DNA of 64,000 bases, from positions 1,240,001 through 1,304,000 of the forward strand of contig CP181259.1 in the NCBI GenBank assembly GCA_047833645.1, given 5' to 3'. Shown here piece by piece: positions 25,691 through 34,310 of the stretch (its first letter is position 1; the number at the start of each line of letters is the position of its first letter). Below the pieces are notes generated by a model. The model did no database searches. It was given only the letters and a program-made list of their open reading frames with translations, and was not told the origin of the DNA. Both the position numbers and the translations under genes were made by a program. The stretch is from Pseudolactococcus sp041800635 (lineage in GTDB: Bacteria > Bacillota > Bacilli > Lactobacillales > Streptococcaceae).

Positions 25691-25780
25691 GATATACCCT
25701 CCTTAATTAACACTATTATATCACAAATGAGTGCTTTTTGTGAGTAAACGTGTTTATTTGTTTTTAAATTCATCTGTTTT

Positions 25781-25824
25781 AAACTACTTATAAGGAAAGT
25801 TGGGAAAATACTTATAAGCAGTTT
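25781..25824. repeat. Inverted repeat upstream of the toxin-antitoxin operon
   Basis: AAACTACTTATAAG (25781-25794) pairs with CTTATAAGCAGTTT (25811-25824), one mismatch, 16-base loop. It could be an operator or a structured origin element. Confidence 0.5.
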
Positions 25825-25860
25825 ACAACAGACAAACATCGTCTATTGTCATTTTCACAG

Positions 25861-25995
25861 GGAACAAGCATATCTAAGTTGATACTCATTGACAATTATT
25901 TTCTTTATTGCTAAAGGAACAAACATACCGAAGTTGGCACTCATTGATAATTGTTTTCCTGACTTAATAGAAACAAGCATATTCATCTAGTATGA
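25861..25995. repeat. 55-bp direct repeats, about 2.5 units
   Basis: Units begin at 25861, 25916 and 25970-25971 (GGAACAAGCATAT / GGAACAAACATAC / GAAACAAGCATAT) and share ACTCATTGAYAATT in the first two. The period is 55 bases; the third is partial. Not CRISPR: there are no short conserved repeats with unique spacers. Confidence 0.6.
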
Positions 25996-26258
25996 TATTC
26001 AGCAGGTGCTTTCTATCGGAAAATTAAAAAGTATCAGATTAAACTGATACTGTATATATTGTGTTACATTTATAATCATTATAATCTCTAGTCTTTCATT
26101 TTCAAGACATAGAAAAATCGAACCTACCACCAGTTGTACTGTTAAAACTTCTAATTTTTAACAGGTTGAAATATTTTCATAAGTCAACTAACATATTACC
26201 CATACGAAAAACTTTTAGTCATTTTTCGAGCGCCATGCGTTCCTTTGTTAGACAGGTT

Positions 26259-26350
26259 CACTACATAGACCGAGATTTACTTTGGGGCTCACTTTTTAAA
26301 GGTCTTGGCTCACTAAATCTATGCAGTGTTCTGGGGTCTCTACAGACCCC
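26259..26350. other. Strong secondary-structure cluster in the non-coding control region
   Basis: CACTACATAGA (26259-26269) pairs with TCTATGCAGTG (26318-26328), 10 of 11; GGGGTCT (26333-26339) pairs with AGACCCC (26344-26350) around CTAC. Candidate single-strand origin or structured RNA. No convincing coding frame lies here. Confidence 0.45.
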
Positions 26351-26385
26351 TATGGGCTTTTTACGGTTCCACCGCCATTATCACT

Positions 26386-26414
26386 TTGACAATAGCTTTA
26401 CAATCATTTATAAT
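26386..26414 (+). promoter_or_regulatory. Perfect consensus promoter, rightward
   Basis: TTGACA (26386-26391), spacer of 17, TATAAT (26409-26414). The next 300 bases have no convincing ORF; the transcript would meet the hairpin at 26581-26634 and then immR. Candidate short RNA or long immR leader. Confidence 0.7.
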
Positions 26415-26580
26415 AAGAGTGCGAACAATTATTTAAAATGATTTGTAAGTCATTGTCTTAACGATTCTGATTTACTTTTCAAAGTTCAATTATCCAACGT
26501 TCACTTTTTGTAGGACTTGATTTATATTTTGTTTCCATTAGGATAATTAATCAAGACCCACAAGCTAACTTTGAATAGTG

Positions 26581-26634
26581 TTCTTGAAGCATTTGGCTAT
26601 TTATATTATAATAAGTAGCCTTTTGTTTCAAGAA
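26581..26634 (+). terminator. Nested hairpin, possible terminator or attenuator
   Basis: GGCTATTTAT (26595-26604) pairs with ATAAGTAGCC (26611-26620), followed by TTTTGTTT; the outer arms TTCTTGAA (26581-26588) and TTCAAGAA (26627-26634) are also complementary. Confidence 0.5.
26584..26612 (+). promoter_or_regulatory. Promoter of immR
   Basis: TTGAAG (26584-26589), spacer of 17, TATAAT (26607-26612), about 120 bases before the immR ATG. Confidence 0.55.
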
Positions 26635-26638
26635 GTTA

Positions 26639-26688
26639 TATTCCGATTGGAATAAATTAATTATAATACCATTTGGAATATTTGTCAA
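26639..26688 (-). promoter_or_regulatory. ImmR-type operators over a perfect leftward promoter
   Basis: The minus-strand promoter is TTGACA (complement of 26683-26688), spacer of 17, TATAAT (complement of 26660-26665). One 16-bp dyad, TATTCCGATTGGAATA (26639-26654), covers the start site and a second imperfect one, AATACCATTTGGAATA (26665-26680), fills the spacer. Divergent from immR, this is the layout of the ICEBs1 Pxis control region. Confidence 0.75.
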
Positions 26689-26733
26689 GTTTTTTTTGAA
26701 TAAATTTAAATTTATTTTTCGGAGGAAAATAAA

Positions 26734-27081
26734 ATGTTGTCTGAAAGACTTAAATCATTACGTTTAGAAGCTAAAATTACGCAAAAAGAAATTGCCGATA
26801 AGCTTGAAATAGGACAAGGAACTTATGCAAGATATGAAAAAGGAGATAGAAAACCTACAGGAGAAATTTTAAATGACCTAGCAAAATTCTTTAACGTATC
26901 CACAGATTATCTTTTGGGAAATACTGATATCAAAAGTAAAAATTTAGAAACTGATCTAAATAAGACACTTGATACAGTAAAGTCATTTGACGGAAAACCA
27001 ATAACTGATTCTGACCGAGAAACTATAAGAGAGATTTTAAAAAGGAGACAACGAGAACGAGAGCAACAAGAAAATAAATAA
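26734..27081 (+). CDS. ImmR-like XRE repressor
   Basis: A 115-aa regulator: N-terminal XRE helix-turn-helix (ITQKEIADKLEIGQGTYARY, about residues 14-34; VSTDYLLGNTD) and a short helical C-terminal part. It resembles ICEBs1 ImmR, which keeps transfer genes off and gives immunity. SD GGAGGAAAAT precedes the ATG. It is followed 1 base later by an ImmA-like protease gene, and the divergent promoter with twin dyads lies upstream. Confidence 0.85.
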   Translation: MLSERLKSLRLEAKITQKEIADKLEIGQGTYARYEKGDRKPTGEILNDLAKFFNVSTDYLLGNTDIKSKNLETDLNKTLDTVKSFDGKPITDSDRETIREILKRRQREREQQENK

Positions 27082-27082
27082 T

Positions 27083-27511
27083 ATGCTCAAAAAAATCATC
27101 AGAAAAATAAAAGAATTAGGCATAGATATAGAATATGATTATTTTGACGGACACGGTTTCTTCGCAATCGAGAATGATAGACCCATTCTTTTTATTGATG
27201 AAAGATTAAATGAAATAGAGACATCACTTACTCTATTACACGAAACAGCTCATTTTCTTAATGGAGATAGCGAAAAATATATTACTAATCATTTTCAAAA
27301 CGATAGCATAGAGTTTCAAGCTAATAGATACATGATACAAGAAGTGATGAAAATGTTAGATGATGAATATAATTTCACACCCGACACAAATTATCAGCAA
27401 ATCATCGATAATTTAAGTCTACCTTATCATTTAGACGGTGTTATAATTGATGAATTTAACAATATTATATCTGATAAATTTAGTGTGAACCCATACTATG
27501 ACATAGATTAA
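27083..27511 (+). CDS. ImmA-like metalloprotease (antirepressor)
   Basis: A 142-aa protein with the zinc-protease motif HETAH (LTLLHETAHFLNGD, near residue 55) of the ImmA/IrrE family, followed by FQANRYMIQEV. ImmA cleaves ImmR on DNA damage or in response to cell signalling and so activates the ICE. It is read together with immR. Two shorter copies of its C-terminal tail occur at 47836-47934 and 50200-50229, with the ICE terminator after them. Confidence 0.85.
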   Translation: MLKKIIRKIKELGIDIEYDYFDGHGFFAIENDRPILFIDERLNEIETSLTLLHETAHFLNGDSEKYITNHFQNDSIEFQANRYMIQEVMKMLDDEYNFTPDTNYQQIIDNLSLPYHLDGVIIDEFNNIISDKFSVNPYYDID

Positions 27512-27884
27512 TTCTATGAACAATAATTATATATATATATAAATGAAATATATTTAACGTTGTAAACAAACTAACAGTTGAGAATGTAGTCTTTAGCATA
27601 AAGAATAGGTTATTTGATTGAATAAGAAAGAGCACTTTTTAAACGAAAAATATTTGTAAGTCATTTTGATATTGGTTTTTCCTCTTTTAATCTCCCAATA
27701 CAGATGAAAAGATAAAAAAATGCTTAAAATTAGGATAATTATTTGAATAGTTATCAATCCACTTCTTTATTTAAGAACTGTTCTATAATTTTTTATTAAT
27801 ATTTAAAGATAAATTGAGGAAAATAATCTAACATCGCTAGAATCTTTATTTATAAAGGTTTTACTAAACATCGAGGAAATTATT
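27512..27884. other. A+T-rich intergenic region, no gene seen
   Basis: It contains a (TA)n tract (27530-27541) and ends in the SD GAGGAAA before the original TTG start (27885) of the Dodola-like gene. No convincing ORF, RNA or terminator was found. Confidence 0.6.
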
Positions 27885-27900
27885 TTGAAAAAAATAAAAA

Positions 27901-28981
27901 GGCAAATTGCAAGTCCAAGTTAGCCACCCAGATAAACCTGTATCGGCGTGCTGTAATTAAACATTTTTCTTGGATAGTTATTCATCCAAATTTCAATTTG
28001 AGCGACCTCTTTCGTGGTCGTTTTTATTGTGCCTTTAGGCAAAAATCTACGAATCATGCGATTGTGATTCTCGTTAGTTCCTCTTTCCCAACTAGAATAG
28101 GCGTGAGCATAGTAAATATCACAATTAACTGCCTCAGATAAACGAGCAAATTCAGTACCATTATCAGCTGTAATGGACTTAAATTGAAAATTTTGAGTTA
28201 ATGCCTTAAGCTCAGAATTAACTGCCTCAGAAGATTTATCAGCGATTATTCTGATAATCTCCAAACGACTTTTTCGCTCTGTCAAAGTCAATAAAACCTT
28301 GTTTTTAGCCCTTGTTAAGACGACAGTATCAATTTCCCAATGCCCTAACTCATTGCGCCTGTTTATATCTTCAGGACGTTCTTCAATGGATTTACCGTAA
28401 ACTCTAGGATTAGCTGAAACCGTCTTGATAACTTTTGTCTTATGTGGATAAAGCATATCTTTACGTTTCAAGCCTAATTTGCCATTATAAATCCAGTTGT
28501 AAATGCTTGAGTAGCTGATTTGACCATTGAATTTAGCTTTAGCGATCACTTCTGGAGAGACCTTAGCCTTGATGTAATGGACAATTTTTTCCAATACCAG
28601 CTTATCAAGCTTTGTGTTTTTAATAGACTTTTTTCGTTGCTTATGGTACTGTTGATGCGCATACTCGCTACTATAGACGATATGATACGCTCTAAAGGTA
28701 TCCATTTGTTGGACTTGTCCTCGCTTGACTTCATTATTGATTGTTTGATGGCTACGACCTAATAACTTAGCAATCTGACGTCGACTCATCCCTTCTTTAA
28801 ACCATTTTTCGATAAGTTGTCGTTCAGCTAGTGACAAATGGTTATAAGTTGTGGTATAATTTTCTTGCATCTCAAAGCTCCTATGACTGGTATCTGTTTA
28901 ATTACAGCATAGCATCTTTGAGGTGTTTTTTAGTGGGAAAATTTTTTCCCTGAGGTGGCTAACTTCATTTTACAATTTGGG
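27901..28981 (-). mobile_element. IS30-family element, copy 1 (1081 bp)
   Basis: Imperfect terminal inverted repeats GGCAAATTGC... and CCCAAATTG..., both sharing AAGTTAGCCACC. Flanked by identical 13-bp AAAAAAATAAAAA (27888-27900; 28982-28994). Its copies are at 31943-33023 and 48018-49098. It lies just after the start codon of the Dodola-like gene. Confidence 0.9.
27920..28870 (-). CDS. IS30-family transposase, copy 1
   Basis: A 316-aa DDE transposase. N-terminal HTH_38 (LSLAERQLIEKWFKEGMSRR, IAKLLGRSHQTINNEV), then the catalytic core with Asp in HWEIDTVV, Asp in SITADNGTEF and Glu in WERGTNENHN. Full length for IS30. Identical at protein level to copy 3 (48129-49079); copy 2 differs at residue 302 (Met to Thr). 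It moves the element by cut-and-paste or circle intermediates. Confidence 0.95.
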   Translation of the reverse strand: MQENYTTTYNHLSLAERQLIEKWFKEGMSRRQIAKLLGRSHQTINNEVKRGQVQQMDTFRAYHIVYSSEYAHQQYHKQRKKSIKNTKLDKLVLEKIVHYIKAKVSPEVIAKAKFNGQISYSSIYNWIYNGKLGLKRKDMLYPHKTKVIKTVSANPRVYGKSIEERPEDINRRNELGHWEIDTVVLTRAKNKVLLTLTERKSRLEIIRIIADKSSEAVNSELKALTQNFQFKSITADNGTEFARLSEAVNCDIYYAHAYSSWERGTNENHNRMIRRFLPKGTIKTTTKEVAQIEIWMNNYPRKMFNYSTPIQVYLGG

Positions 28982-30217
28982 AAAAAAATAAAAAATAACT
29001 TATCAAAAATGAAATTTTTAAAACCAATATGTAATTTTTTTACATATTTAATAGTTATAACTTCAATATTGTCTAGTACTTACAATCTATTGAATAAAAT
29101 TGGGTTAGAATATCTGTGGACACTTATGGCTTTGATAGTTTACGCCTGTTCTATTTTTCTAGTAAAAATTTATAGTATGAAAATTTCTATAATTTCTGTA
29201 TCTTCATCAACTGTATTTTCATTATTTTTCACAGTTCTATATATTAAAAACCAAACTATACACACTTCTGTGACTAAAAATCTTGAATGGTTATTATTGG
29301 GCGCTATTTTCATTATTTTTTTAAACATAATGATCAATGGGTTCATTGATAATATTGAACAAGAGAATGTAGAGTCAAAACAAAAAATAGAAAATGTATT
29401 CAATTTGTTTTATGTAAATACTTCTAAAATGCATGAAATAGTTATGCTACTAGATAATAAAATAATGAAATCAATCGAAAGAGAGCATCACTCAGAAGAA
29501 TTATTGAAGTATAATAACAATGGCTCATTAAAATTTGACCAAGCAAGTATTGAAGTCGGATATTCTAAAGAAGAAAGCTATAAGAGACGGATATATGAAA
29601 ATTTTGATGTCAAAACAACTAAGTCTATAATGCTTAAAAAACTTTATGAAATAATAAATAAACTTACGGATACCAGTGGAGAAGAAATTGAAATAGGTAA
29701 AATCGTTTTATTTAAGAATGTGAGATTAAAACAACGAAATATAGATGATACTGTAATGATATTAAATGCCTTACAAGATAGTAATATTAAACCTGACTCT
29801 GATGAAAATGTAGAATTGAATTTAAATAGAATAATGGATAGGATGTTGGATGATTTCACTATTGATTATAAGTTTAATAAAGACGAGAAGGAATATATAA
29901 TACAATTACCTTACAAAGATAATGAAAATTTTGAAAATGGGTACCTTCACCATGACCTACAATTAGGAGAATTGAGTATAATTGGAATCTATAGAGGAGA
30001 AATTGATTTTAAAGATAAGCACAGTACATCTTCAAAATTTCTTGAATTAACATCAAAAGAACTAAAAAAATCTTTTAAAGCTGTAGATGAAGCTCTGAGG
30101 AGTAGTAACTATCCAAATGATAATAATGAATCAATCAAATTTGAATATAAAAAATTAGAAGATAAACTACATTTAGTAGATATTGTTGCAATAATACAAG
30201 AACTTAATATTAGTTAG
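28955..30217 (+). CDS. Dodola-like DUF6414-type membrane protein, start rebuilt by IS30
   Basis: The frame opens at a GTG inside the IS30 end and reads MANFILQFG before joining the host gene at KKIKNN. The original gene probably started at TTG 27885 with SD GAGGAAA on the other side of the IS. The body has about four membrane spans (residues 25-145), then a soluble region (FYVNTSKMHEIVMLLDNKI, ELSIIGIYRGEIDFKDK) that resembles the DUF6414 component of the anti-phage system Dodola. It is 8 bases before a ClpB-like ATPase, as in Dodola. Family assignment rests on remembered patterns. Whether it is still expressed depends on a promoter within or beside IS30. Confidence 0.6.
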   Translation: MANFILQFGKKIKNNLSKMKFLKPICNFFTYLIVITSILSSTYNLLNKIGLEYLWTLMALIVYACSIFLVKIYSMKISIISVSSSTVFSLFFTVLYIKNQTIHTSVTKNLEWLLLGAIFIIFLNIMINGFIDNIEQENVESKQKIENVFNLFYVNTSKMHEIVMLLDNKIMKSIEREHHSEELLKYNNNGSLKFDQASIEVGYSKEESYKRRIYENFDVKTTKSIMLKKLYEIINKLTDTSGEEIEIGKIVLFKNVRLKQRNIDDTVMILNALQDSNIKPDSDENVELNLNRIMDRMLDDFTIDYKFNKDEKEYIIQLPYKDNENFENGYLHHDLQLGELSIIGIYRGEIDFKDKHSTSSKFLELTSKELKKSFKAVDEALRSSNYPNDNNESIKFEYKKLEDKLHLVDIVAIIQELNIS

Positions 30218-30225
30218 GAATAATA

Positions 30226-31779
30226 ATGCTTTATATTTACGATGTTAATAATTTAGGAGAAATGCGAAAAGATATGCAAAATCATAGATTTTGTAGTTTT
30301 TCAAGTATTTTTTATGAGTGTGAAAACATTAATGATCTCTTAGATAAAGAATACAATTTTTTAGTTATTGATATAACTAATCTAGTTAGAGATAATAATC
30401 TTAGTAATTTATTTAGTGAAAAATATTTAATAACCTTATTGAATATTTCGGATGAAATTCATTTTAGTCTACAAAGTGATATGGAAGTAATTTTTATACA
30501 AAAATATCCTGACCTTATAGAATCCGATAAATTTAATCATGAATATCAATCCAAACATAGTAATACTGATAGCAATATAAGTATAAATGAACCTTTAACT
30601 CTATTAACTTATACAGACAATATAACTATTTTAAATTTTATCTCAGATGAAAAGGTAATACTTCTCTCTAATTTAATTGAATCGGAAAATGGCTTTTCAT
30701 TGCAATATAATCTAAATAATATAGAAAAAATACTAGTTTCGGAAGAATTAATCTATATTGATATAACTTCAGCAATAAGGAGTTTAAAAATTAGAGAATA
30801 TTGGGCATTTCAACTTGAAATTCTATTTAAAAGAATTATTAATATAAAAAAAATCTCCTTTATAATAGAGGAGACATTTAAAGATACAGCAATGGAGATA
30901 TTTCCGCTACTATTTGAAATTGTTGAGAGTATTCATTCTGATATTTCCAATACTATTGATGAAAAAGAAATTATTGAAGAAGAAAAAGATTATACCGAAA
31001 TACTAAATTCAATGAATTCAAAGTTAATAGGCCATGAAAGGTTTAAGACAGATTTCAAACATAATTTTTCAAAATTTATATTCTTTAATAAGATGAAACA
31101 GAAAATGATATTCTCAATTCTTATTTGTGGTACCTCTGGTGTTGGGAAAACCGAATTTGCTAAAATCGCATCCAAGGTGATGTATCCTGATGATTCTTTA
31201 ATAAAAATAAATTTCGGTAATTATTCTACTGAGGGAGTTCTGAATAGCTTAATTGGTTCTCCTATTGGATATATAGGAAGTGAAGAAGGCGGGGAACTAA
31301 TAAACAAAATATCATCATCAAAATCTAAAATTATCCTTATTGATGAATTTGAGAAAGCAACTCCAAGTGTGTATAATTTTTTTTATGAATTGTTAGAGGA
31401 TGGAAAATTTACTGATAGACATGGTAGAGAGCACAGCCTAGCTGGTTATATGATTGTCTTCACTTCTAACATGACAGAAAGACAATATAAAGAACATATA
31501 CCAGATTCTCTTAAATCTAGATTTGATATGACATATAAATTCGAAGCCCTGACAGTAGAAGAAAAGCAGAAGTATATAAATGACACAGCTAAAAAAATTA
31601 TATCAGATATTCATGATGCGTATAATGTTAATCTACAATTAAACACTTTTTCCACTGAATTAGATGATTTAGTTAAAGAGAGTAATTTAAGAAATATGAG
31701 AAGACAAATTGAAGATATTGTATTTACTAAATTTTCTGAAATACACAAACTCAAATCCAACCAAGGTAATAGTGATTAA
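30226..31779 (+). CDS. ClpB-like AAA+ ATPase, second component of the Dodola-like pair
   Basis: A 517-aa protein: an N-terminal half of unknown fold (residues 1-240) and a C-terminal AAA_2 (ClpA/B D2-type) module with Walker A GTSGVGKTEF near residue 301, Walker B ILIDEFEKA near 370, sensor VFTSNMT near 411 and arginine finger SRFDM near 430. The Clp N-domain, middle domain and first AAA module are absent, so it is not a general disaggregase. The pairing with a membrane protein suggests an abortive-infection role. The stop is followed by 160 bases without genes and then IS30 copy 2. Confidence 0.7.
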   Translation: MLYIYDVNNLGEMRKDMQNHRFCSFSSIFYECENINDLLDKEYNFLVIDITNLVRDNNLSNLFSEKYLITLLNISDEIHFSLQSDMEVIFIQKYPDLIESDKFNHEYQSKHSNTDSNISINEPLTLLTYTDNITILNFISDEKVILLSNLIESENGFSLQYNLNNIEKILVSEELIYIDITSAIRSLKIREYWAFQLEILFKRIINIKKISFIIEETFKDTAMEIFPLLFEIVESIHSDISNTIDEKEIIEEEKDYTEILNSMNSKLIGHERFKTDFKHNFSKFIFFNKMKQKMIFSILICGTSGVGKTEFAKIASKVMYPDDSLIKINFGNYSTEGVLNSLIGSPIGYIGSEEGGELINKISSSKSKIILIDEFEKATPSVYNFFYELLEDGKFTDRHGREHSLAGYMIVFTSNMTERQYKEHIPDSLKSRFDMTYKFEALTVEEKQKYINDTAKKIISDIHDAYNVNLQLNTFSTELDDLVKESNLRNMRRQIEDIVFTKFSEIHKLKSNQGNSD

Positions 31780-31942
31780 ATAATTAGTTCTTAATGTAAT
31801 TTCAAACAAAAAATCAAACTCTTTTATCCCATATATTTGATATATCGTATTTCAATATACTTTTTGTTACTTTGTAAAATTATAGTAACCCATACAATTT
31901 TGAAAATTTTTTACTTAATAATCATAACTAAACATTTTTAAT

Positions 31943-33023
31943 GGCAAATTGCAAGTCCAAGTTAGCCACCCAGATAAACCTGTATCGGCGTGCTGTAATT
32001 AAACGTTTTTCTTGGATAGTTATTCATCCAAATTTCAATTTGAGCGACCTCTTTCGTGGTCGTTTTTATTGTGCCTTTAGGCAAAAATCTACGAATCATG
32101 CGATTGTGATTCTCGTTAGTTCCTCTTTCCCAACTAGAATAGGCATGAGCATAGTAAATATCACAATTAACTGCCTCAGATAAACGAGCAAATTCAGTAC
32201 CATTATCAGCTGTAATGGACTTAAATTGAAAATTTTGAGTTAATGCCTTAAGCTCAGAATTAACTGCCTCAGAAGATTTATCAGCGATTATTCTGATAAT
32301 CTCCAAACGACTTTTTCGCTCTGTCAAAGTCAATAAAACCTTGTTTTTAGCCCTTGTTAAGACGACAGTATCAATTTCCCAATGCCCTAACTCATTGCGC
32401 CTGTTTATATCTTCAGGACGTTCTTCAATGGATTTACCGTAAACTCTAGGATTAGCTGAAACCGTCTTGATAACTTTTGTCTTATGTGGATAAAGCATAT
32501 CTTTACGTTTCAAGCCTAATTTGCCATTATAAATCCAGTTGTAAATGCTTGAGTAGCTGATTTGACCATTGAATTTAGCTTTAGCGATCACTTCTGGAGA
32601 GACCTTAGCCTTGATGTAATGGACAATTTTTTCCAATACCAGCTTATCAAGCTTTGTGTTTTTAATAGACTTTTTTCGTTGCTTATGGTACTGTTGATGC
32701 GCATACTCGCTACTATAGACGATATGATACGCTCTAAAGGTATCCATTTGTTGGACTTGTCCTCGCTTGACTTCATTATTGATTGTTTGATGGCTACGAC
32801 CTAATAACTTAGCAATCTGACGTCGACTCATCCCTTCTTTAAACCATTTTTCGATAAGTTGTCGTTCAGCTAGTGACAAATGGTTATAAGTTGTGGTATA
32901 ATTTTCTTGCATCTCAAAGCTCCTATGACTGGTATCTGTTTAATTACAGCATAGCATCTTTGAGGTGTTTTTTAGTGGGAAAATTTTTTCCCTGAGGTGG
33001 CTAACTTCATTTTACAATTTGGG
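31943..33023 (-). mobile_element. IS30-family element, copy 2 (1081 bp)
   Basis: Same ends and length as copy 1 and in the same orientation, so the two bracket the Dodola-like pair like a composite transposon. No matching target repeats flank it (AAACATTTTTAAT versus TTTTAAAATCAAA), so one flank was probably replaced by recombination. Confidence 0.9.
31962..32912 (-). CDS. IS30-family transposase, copy 2
   Basis: A 316-aa transposase identical to copy 1 except Thr for Met in NYPRKTFNY near the C-terminus. The HTH_38 and DDE residues (HWEIDTVV, TADNGTEF, NENHN) are intact, so it is probably functional. Confidence 0.95.
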   Translation of the reverse strand: MQENYTTTYNHLSLAERQLIEKWFKEGMSRRQIAKLLGRSHQTINNEVKRGQVQQMDTFRAYHIVYSSEYAHQQYHKQRKKSIKNTKLDKLVLEKIVHYIKAKVSPEVIAKAKFNGQISYSSIYNWIYNGKLGLKRKDMLYPHKTKVIKTVSANPRVYGKSIEERPEDINRRNELGHWEIDTVVLTRAKNKVLLTLTERKSRLEIIRIIADKSSEAVNSELKALTQNFQFKSITADNGTEFARLSEAVNCDIYYAHAYSSWERGTNENHNRMIRRFLPKGTIKTTTKEVAQIEIWMNNYPRKTFNYSTPIQVYLGG

Positions 33024-33056
33024 TTTTAAAATCAAACAATAAATCTTATCATTTTT

Positions 33057-33405
33057 TCAAAAGATGCTATCCTTTATTTGTTGCCAGTAGGTTTTTTTAC
33101 CAATGATAAGTGATACTTCTCCTGTTTGACCATAGCGAGATTTAAGATATTTTGAAGGTTCCAAAGTCCCTTTTATGGTATAAAAAGTCCCCTTCTCTGT
33201 TGATGAACTGTTTTCTGATATTTCTTTTAAAGAACCATTAATAGTCTTAGTTGATAGACCTTTTTTATCAATTTTAAAATGAACAGGCATATTTATTTTA
33301 ACGCGAGTTATTTCGTCTGCTGGTATGAAGGCTGTGAATGATAATTTTTTTTCAGTTTGTTTTGGATAAATTTCCGCAATTATAGTCCCTTTAGGGAGTT
33401 CTGTT
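33057..33405 (-). pseudogene. C-terminal fragment of a bacteriocin-export accessory protein (LcnD/HlyD type)
   Basis: The frame encodes about 115 residues resembling the C-terminus of LcnD-type membrane fusion proteins (GTIIAEIYPKQTEKKL, FIPADEITRVKINMPVHF, GEVSLIIGKKTYWQQI), which work with an ABC exporter for bacteriocins. ISS1 ends at 33406 and removes the rest; the apparent N-terminus MENFATEP is IS sequence. No exporter or bacteriocin gene remains nearby. Confidence 0.75.
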
Positions 33406-34213
33406 GGTTCTGTTGCAAAGTTTTCCAAAAAATCTATTTTAGTGTAAAATTGAGAAAAAAGACAGAGAGGACAGAGTAATGAATCATTTTAAAGGCAAAC
33501 AATTCACAAAAGACGTCATTATTGTCGCTGTTGGTTACTACCTGCGTTACAATCTAAGCTATCGTGAAGTTCAGGAATTGTTATATGATCGTGGAATAAA
33601 TGTTTGTCATACTACGATTTATCGTTGGGTGCAAGAGTACAGCAAAATCCTCTATTATCTTTGGAAGAAGAAAAAAAGACAATCCTTCTATTCATGGAAA
33701 ATGGACGAAACCTACATCAAAATTAAGGGACGTTGGCATTATCTTTATCGTGCAATTGATGCGGACGGCTTAACCTTAGATATCTGGTTACGAAAGAAAC
33801 GGGATACGCAAGCAGCCTATGCTTTCTTAAAACGACTCCATAAACAGTTTGGTGAGCCCAAAGCAATTGTGACCGATAAAGCACCTTCTCTTGGCTCCGC
33901 CTTTAGAAAGTTACAGAGTGTGGGTTTATATACTAAGACAGAGCACCGAACTGTGAAGTATCTCAACAATTTAATAGAACAAGACCATCGACCTATTAAA
34001 CGACGGAATAAATTTTATCAAAGTCTCCGTACAGCCTCTTCCACGATTAAGGGCATGGAGACCCTTCGAGGAATATATAAAAAGAACCGAAGAAATGGAA
34101 CGCTCTTCGGCTTTTCGGTGTCTACTGAAATCAAGGTATTAATGGGAATACCAGCCTAAGATATTCTGAGTTCAGAGAGGGCACGTTTGATTTTCAAACT
34201 TCGCAACAGAACC
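33406..34213 (+). mobile_element. ISS1-type IS6-family element (808 bp)
   Basis: Terminal inverted repeats GGTTCTGTTGCAAAGTTT at 33406 and its near-complement ending at 34213; 808 bp is the ISS1 length. The 8-bp flanks differ (GTTCTGTT versus CAAAAATA), so no target duplication remains. It truncates the lcnD-like gene. Confidence 0.93.
33479..34159 (+). CDS. IS6-family (ISS1) transposase
   Basis: A 226-aa DDE transposase with KGKQFTKDVIIVAVGYYLR, Asp in SWKMDETY, Asp in VTDKAPS and Glu in NNLIEQDHR. Near-identical in pattern to ISS1 of lactococci. IS6 elements move by cointegration and fuse replicons, a likely route for building this cargo. Confidence 0.95.
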   Translation: MNHFKGKQFTKDVIIVAVGYYLRYNLSYREVQELLYDRGINVCHTTIYRWVQEYSKILYYLWKKKKRQSFYSWKMDETYIKIKGRWHYLYRAIDADGLTLDIWLRKKRDTQAAYAFLKRLHKQFGEPKAIVTDKAPSLGSAFRKLQSVGLYTKTEHRTVKYLNNLIEQDHRPIKRRNKFYQSLRTASSTIKGMETLRGIYKKNRRNGTLFGFSVSTEIKVLMGIPA

Positions 34214-34230
34214 CAAAAATAGATTTACTT

Positions 34231-34259
34231 TTGAAAGTTGGTACATATCTTACTAAAAT
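34231..34259 (+). promoter_or_regulatory. Promoter of the helicase-methyltransferase module
   Basis: TTGAAA (34231-34236), spacer of 17, TAAAAT (34254-34259), about 50 bases before the helicase start. It lies just outside ISS1. Confidence 0.65.
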
Positions 34260-34310
34260 GATAAAATAGAATGAGTTTCAACTAGCTTCATTTTACGTAT
34301 ATAAGAATGG

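Noticed and set aside
25861..25995. Possible CRISPR array
   Set aside because: Only 2.5 long units with no spacer pattern and no cas genes in the window.
26166..26441. 91-aa plus-strand ORF in the structured control region
   Set aside because: It covers strong hairpins and a consensus promoter and lacks an SD; better explained as non-coding.
28520..28762. Antisense ORFs inside the IS30 copies and other large genes
   Set aside because: They repeat exactly in each IS copy as shadows of the transposase and lack start signals.
27901..33023. Active composite transposon made of IS30 copies 1 and 2
   Set aside because: Copy 1 has its own target repeats and copy 2 lacks any, so there is no sign that the whole block moved as one unit.
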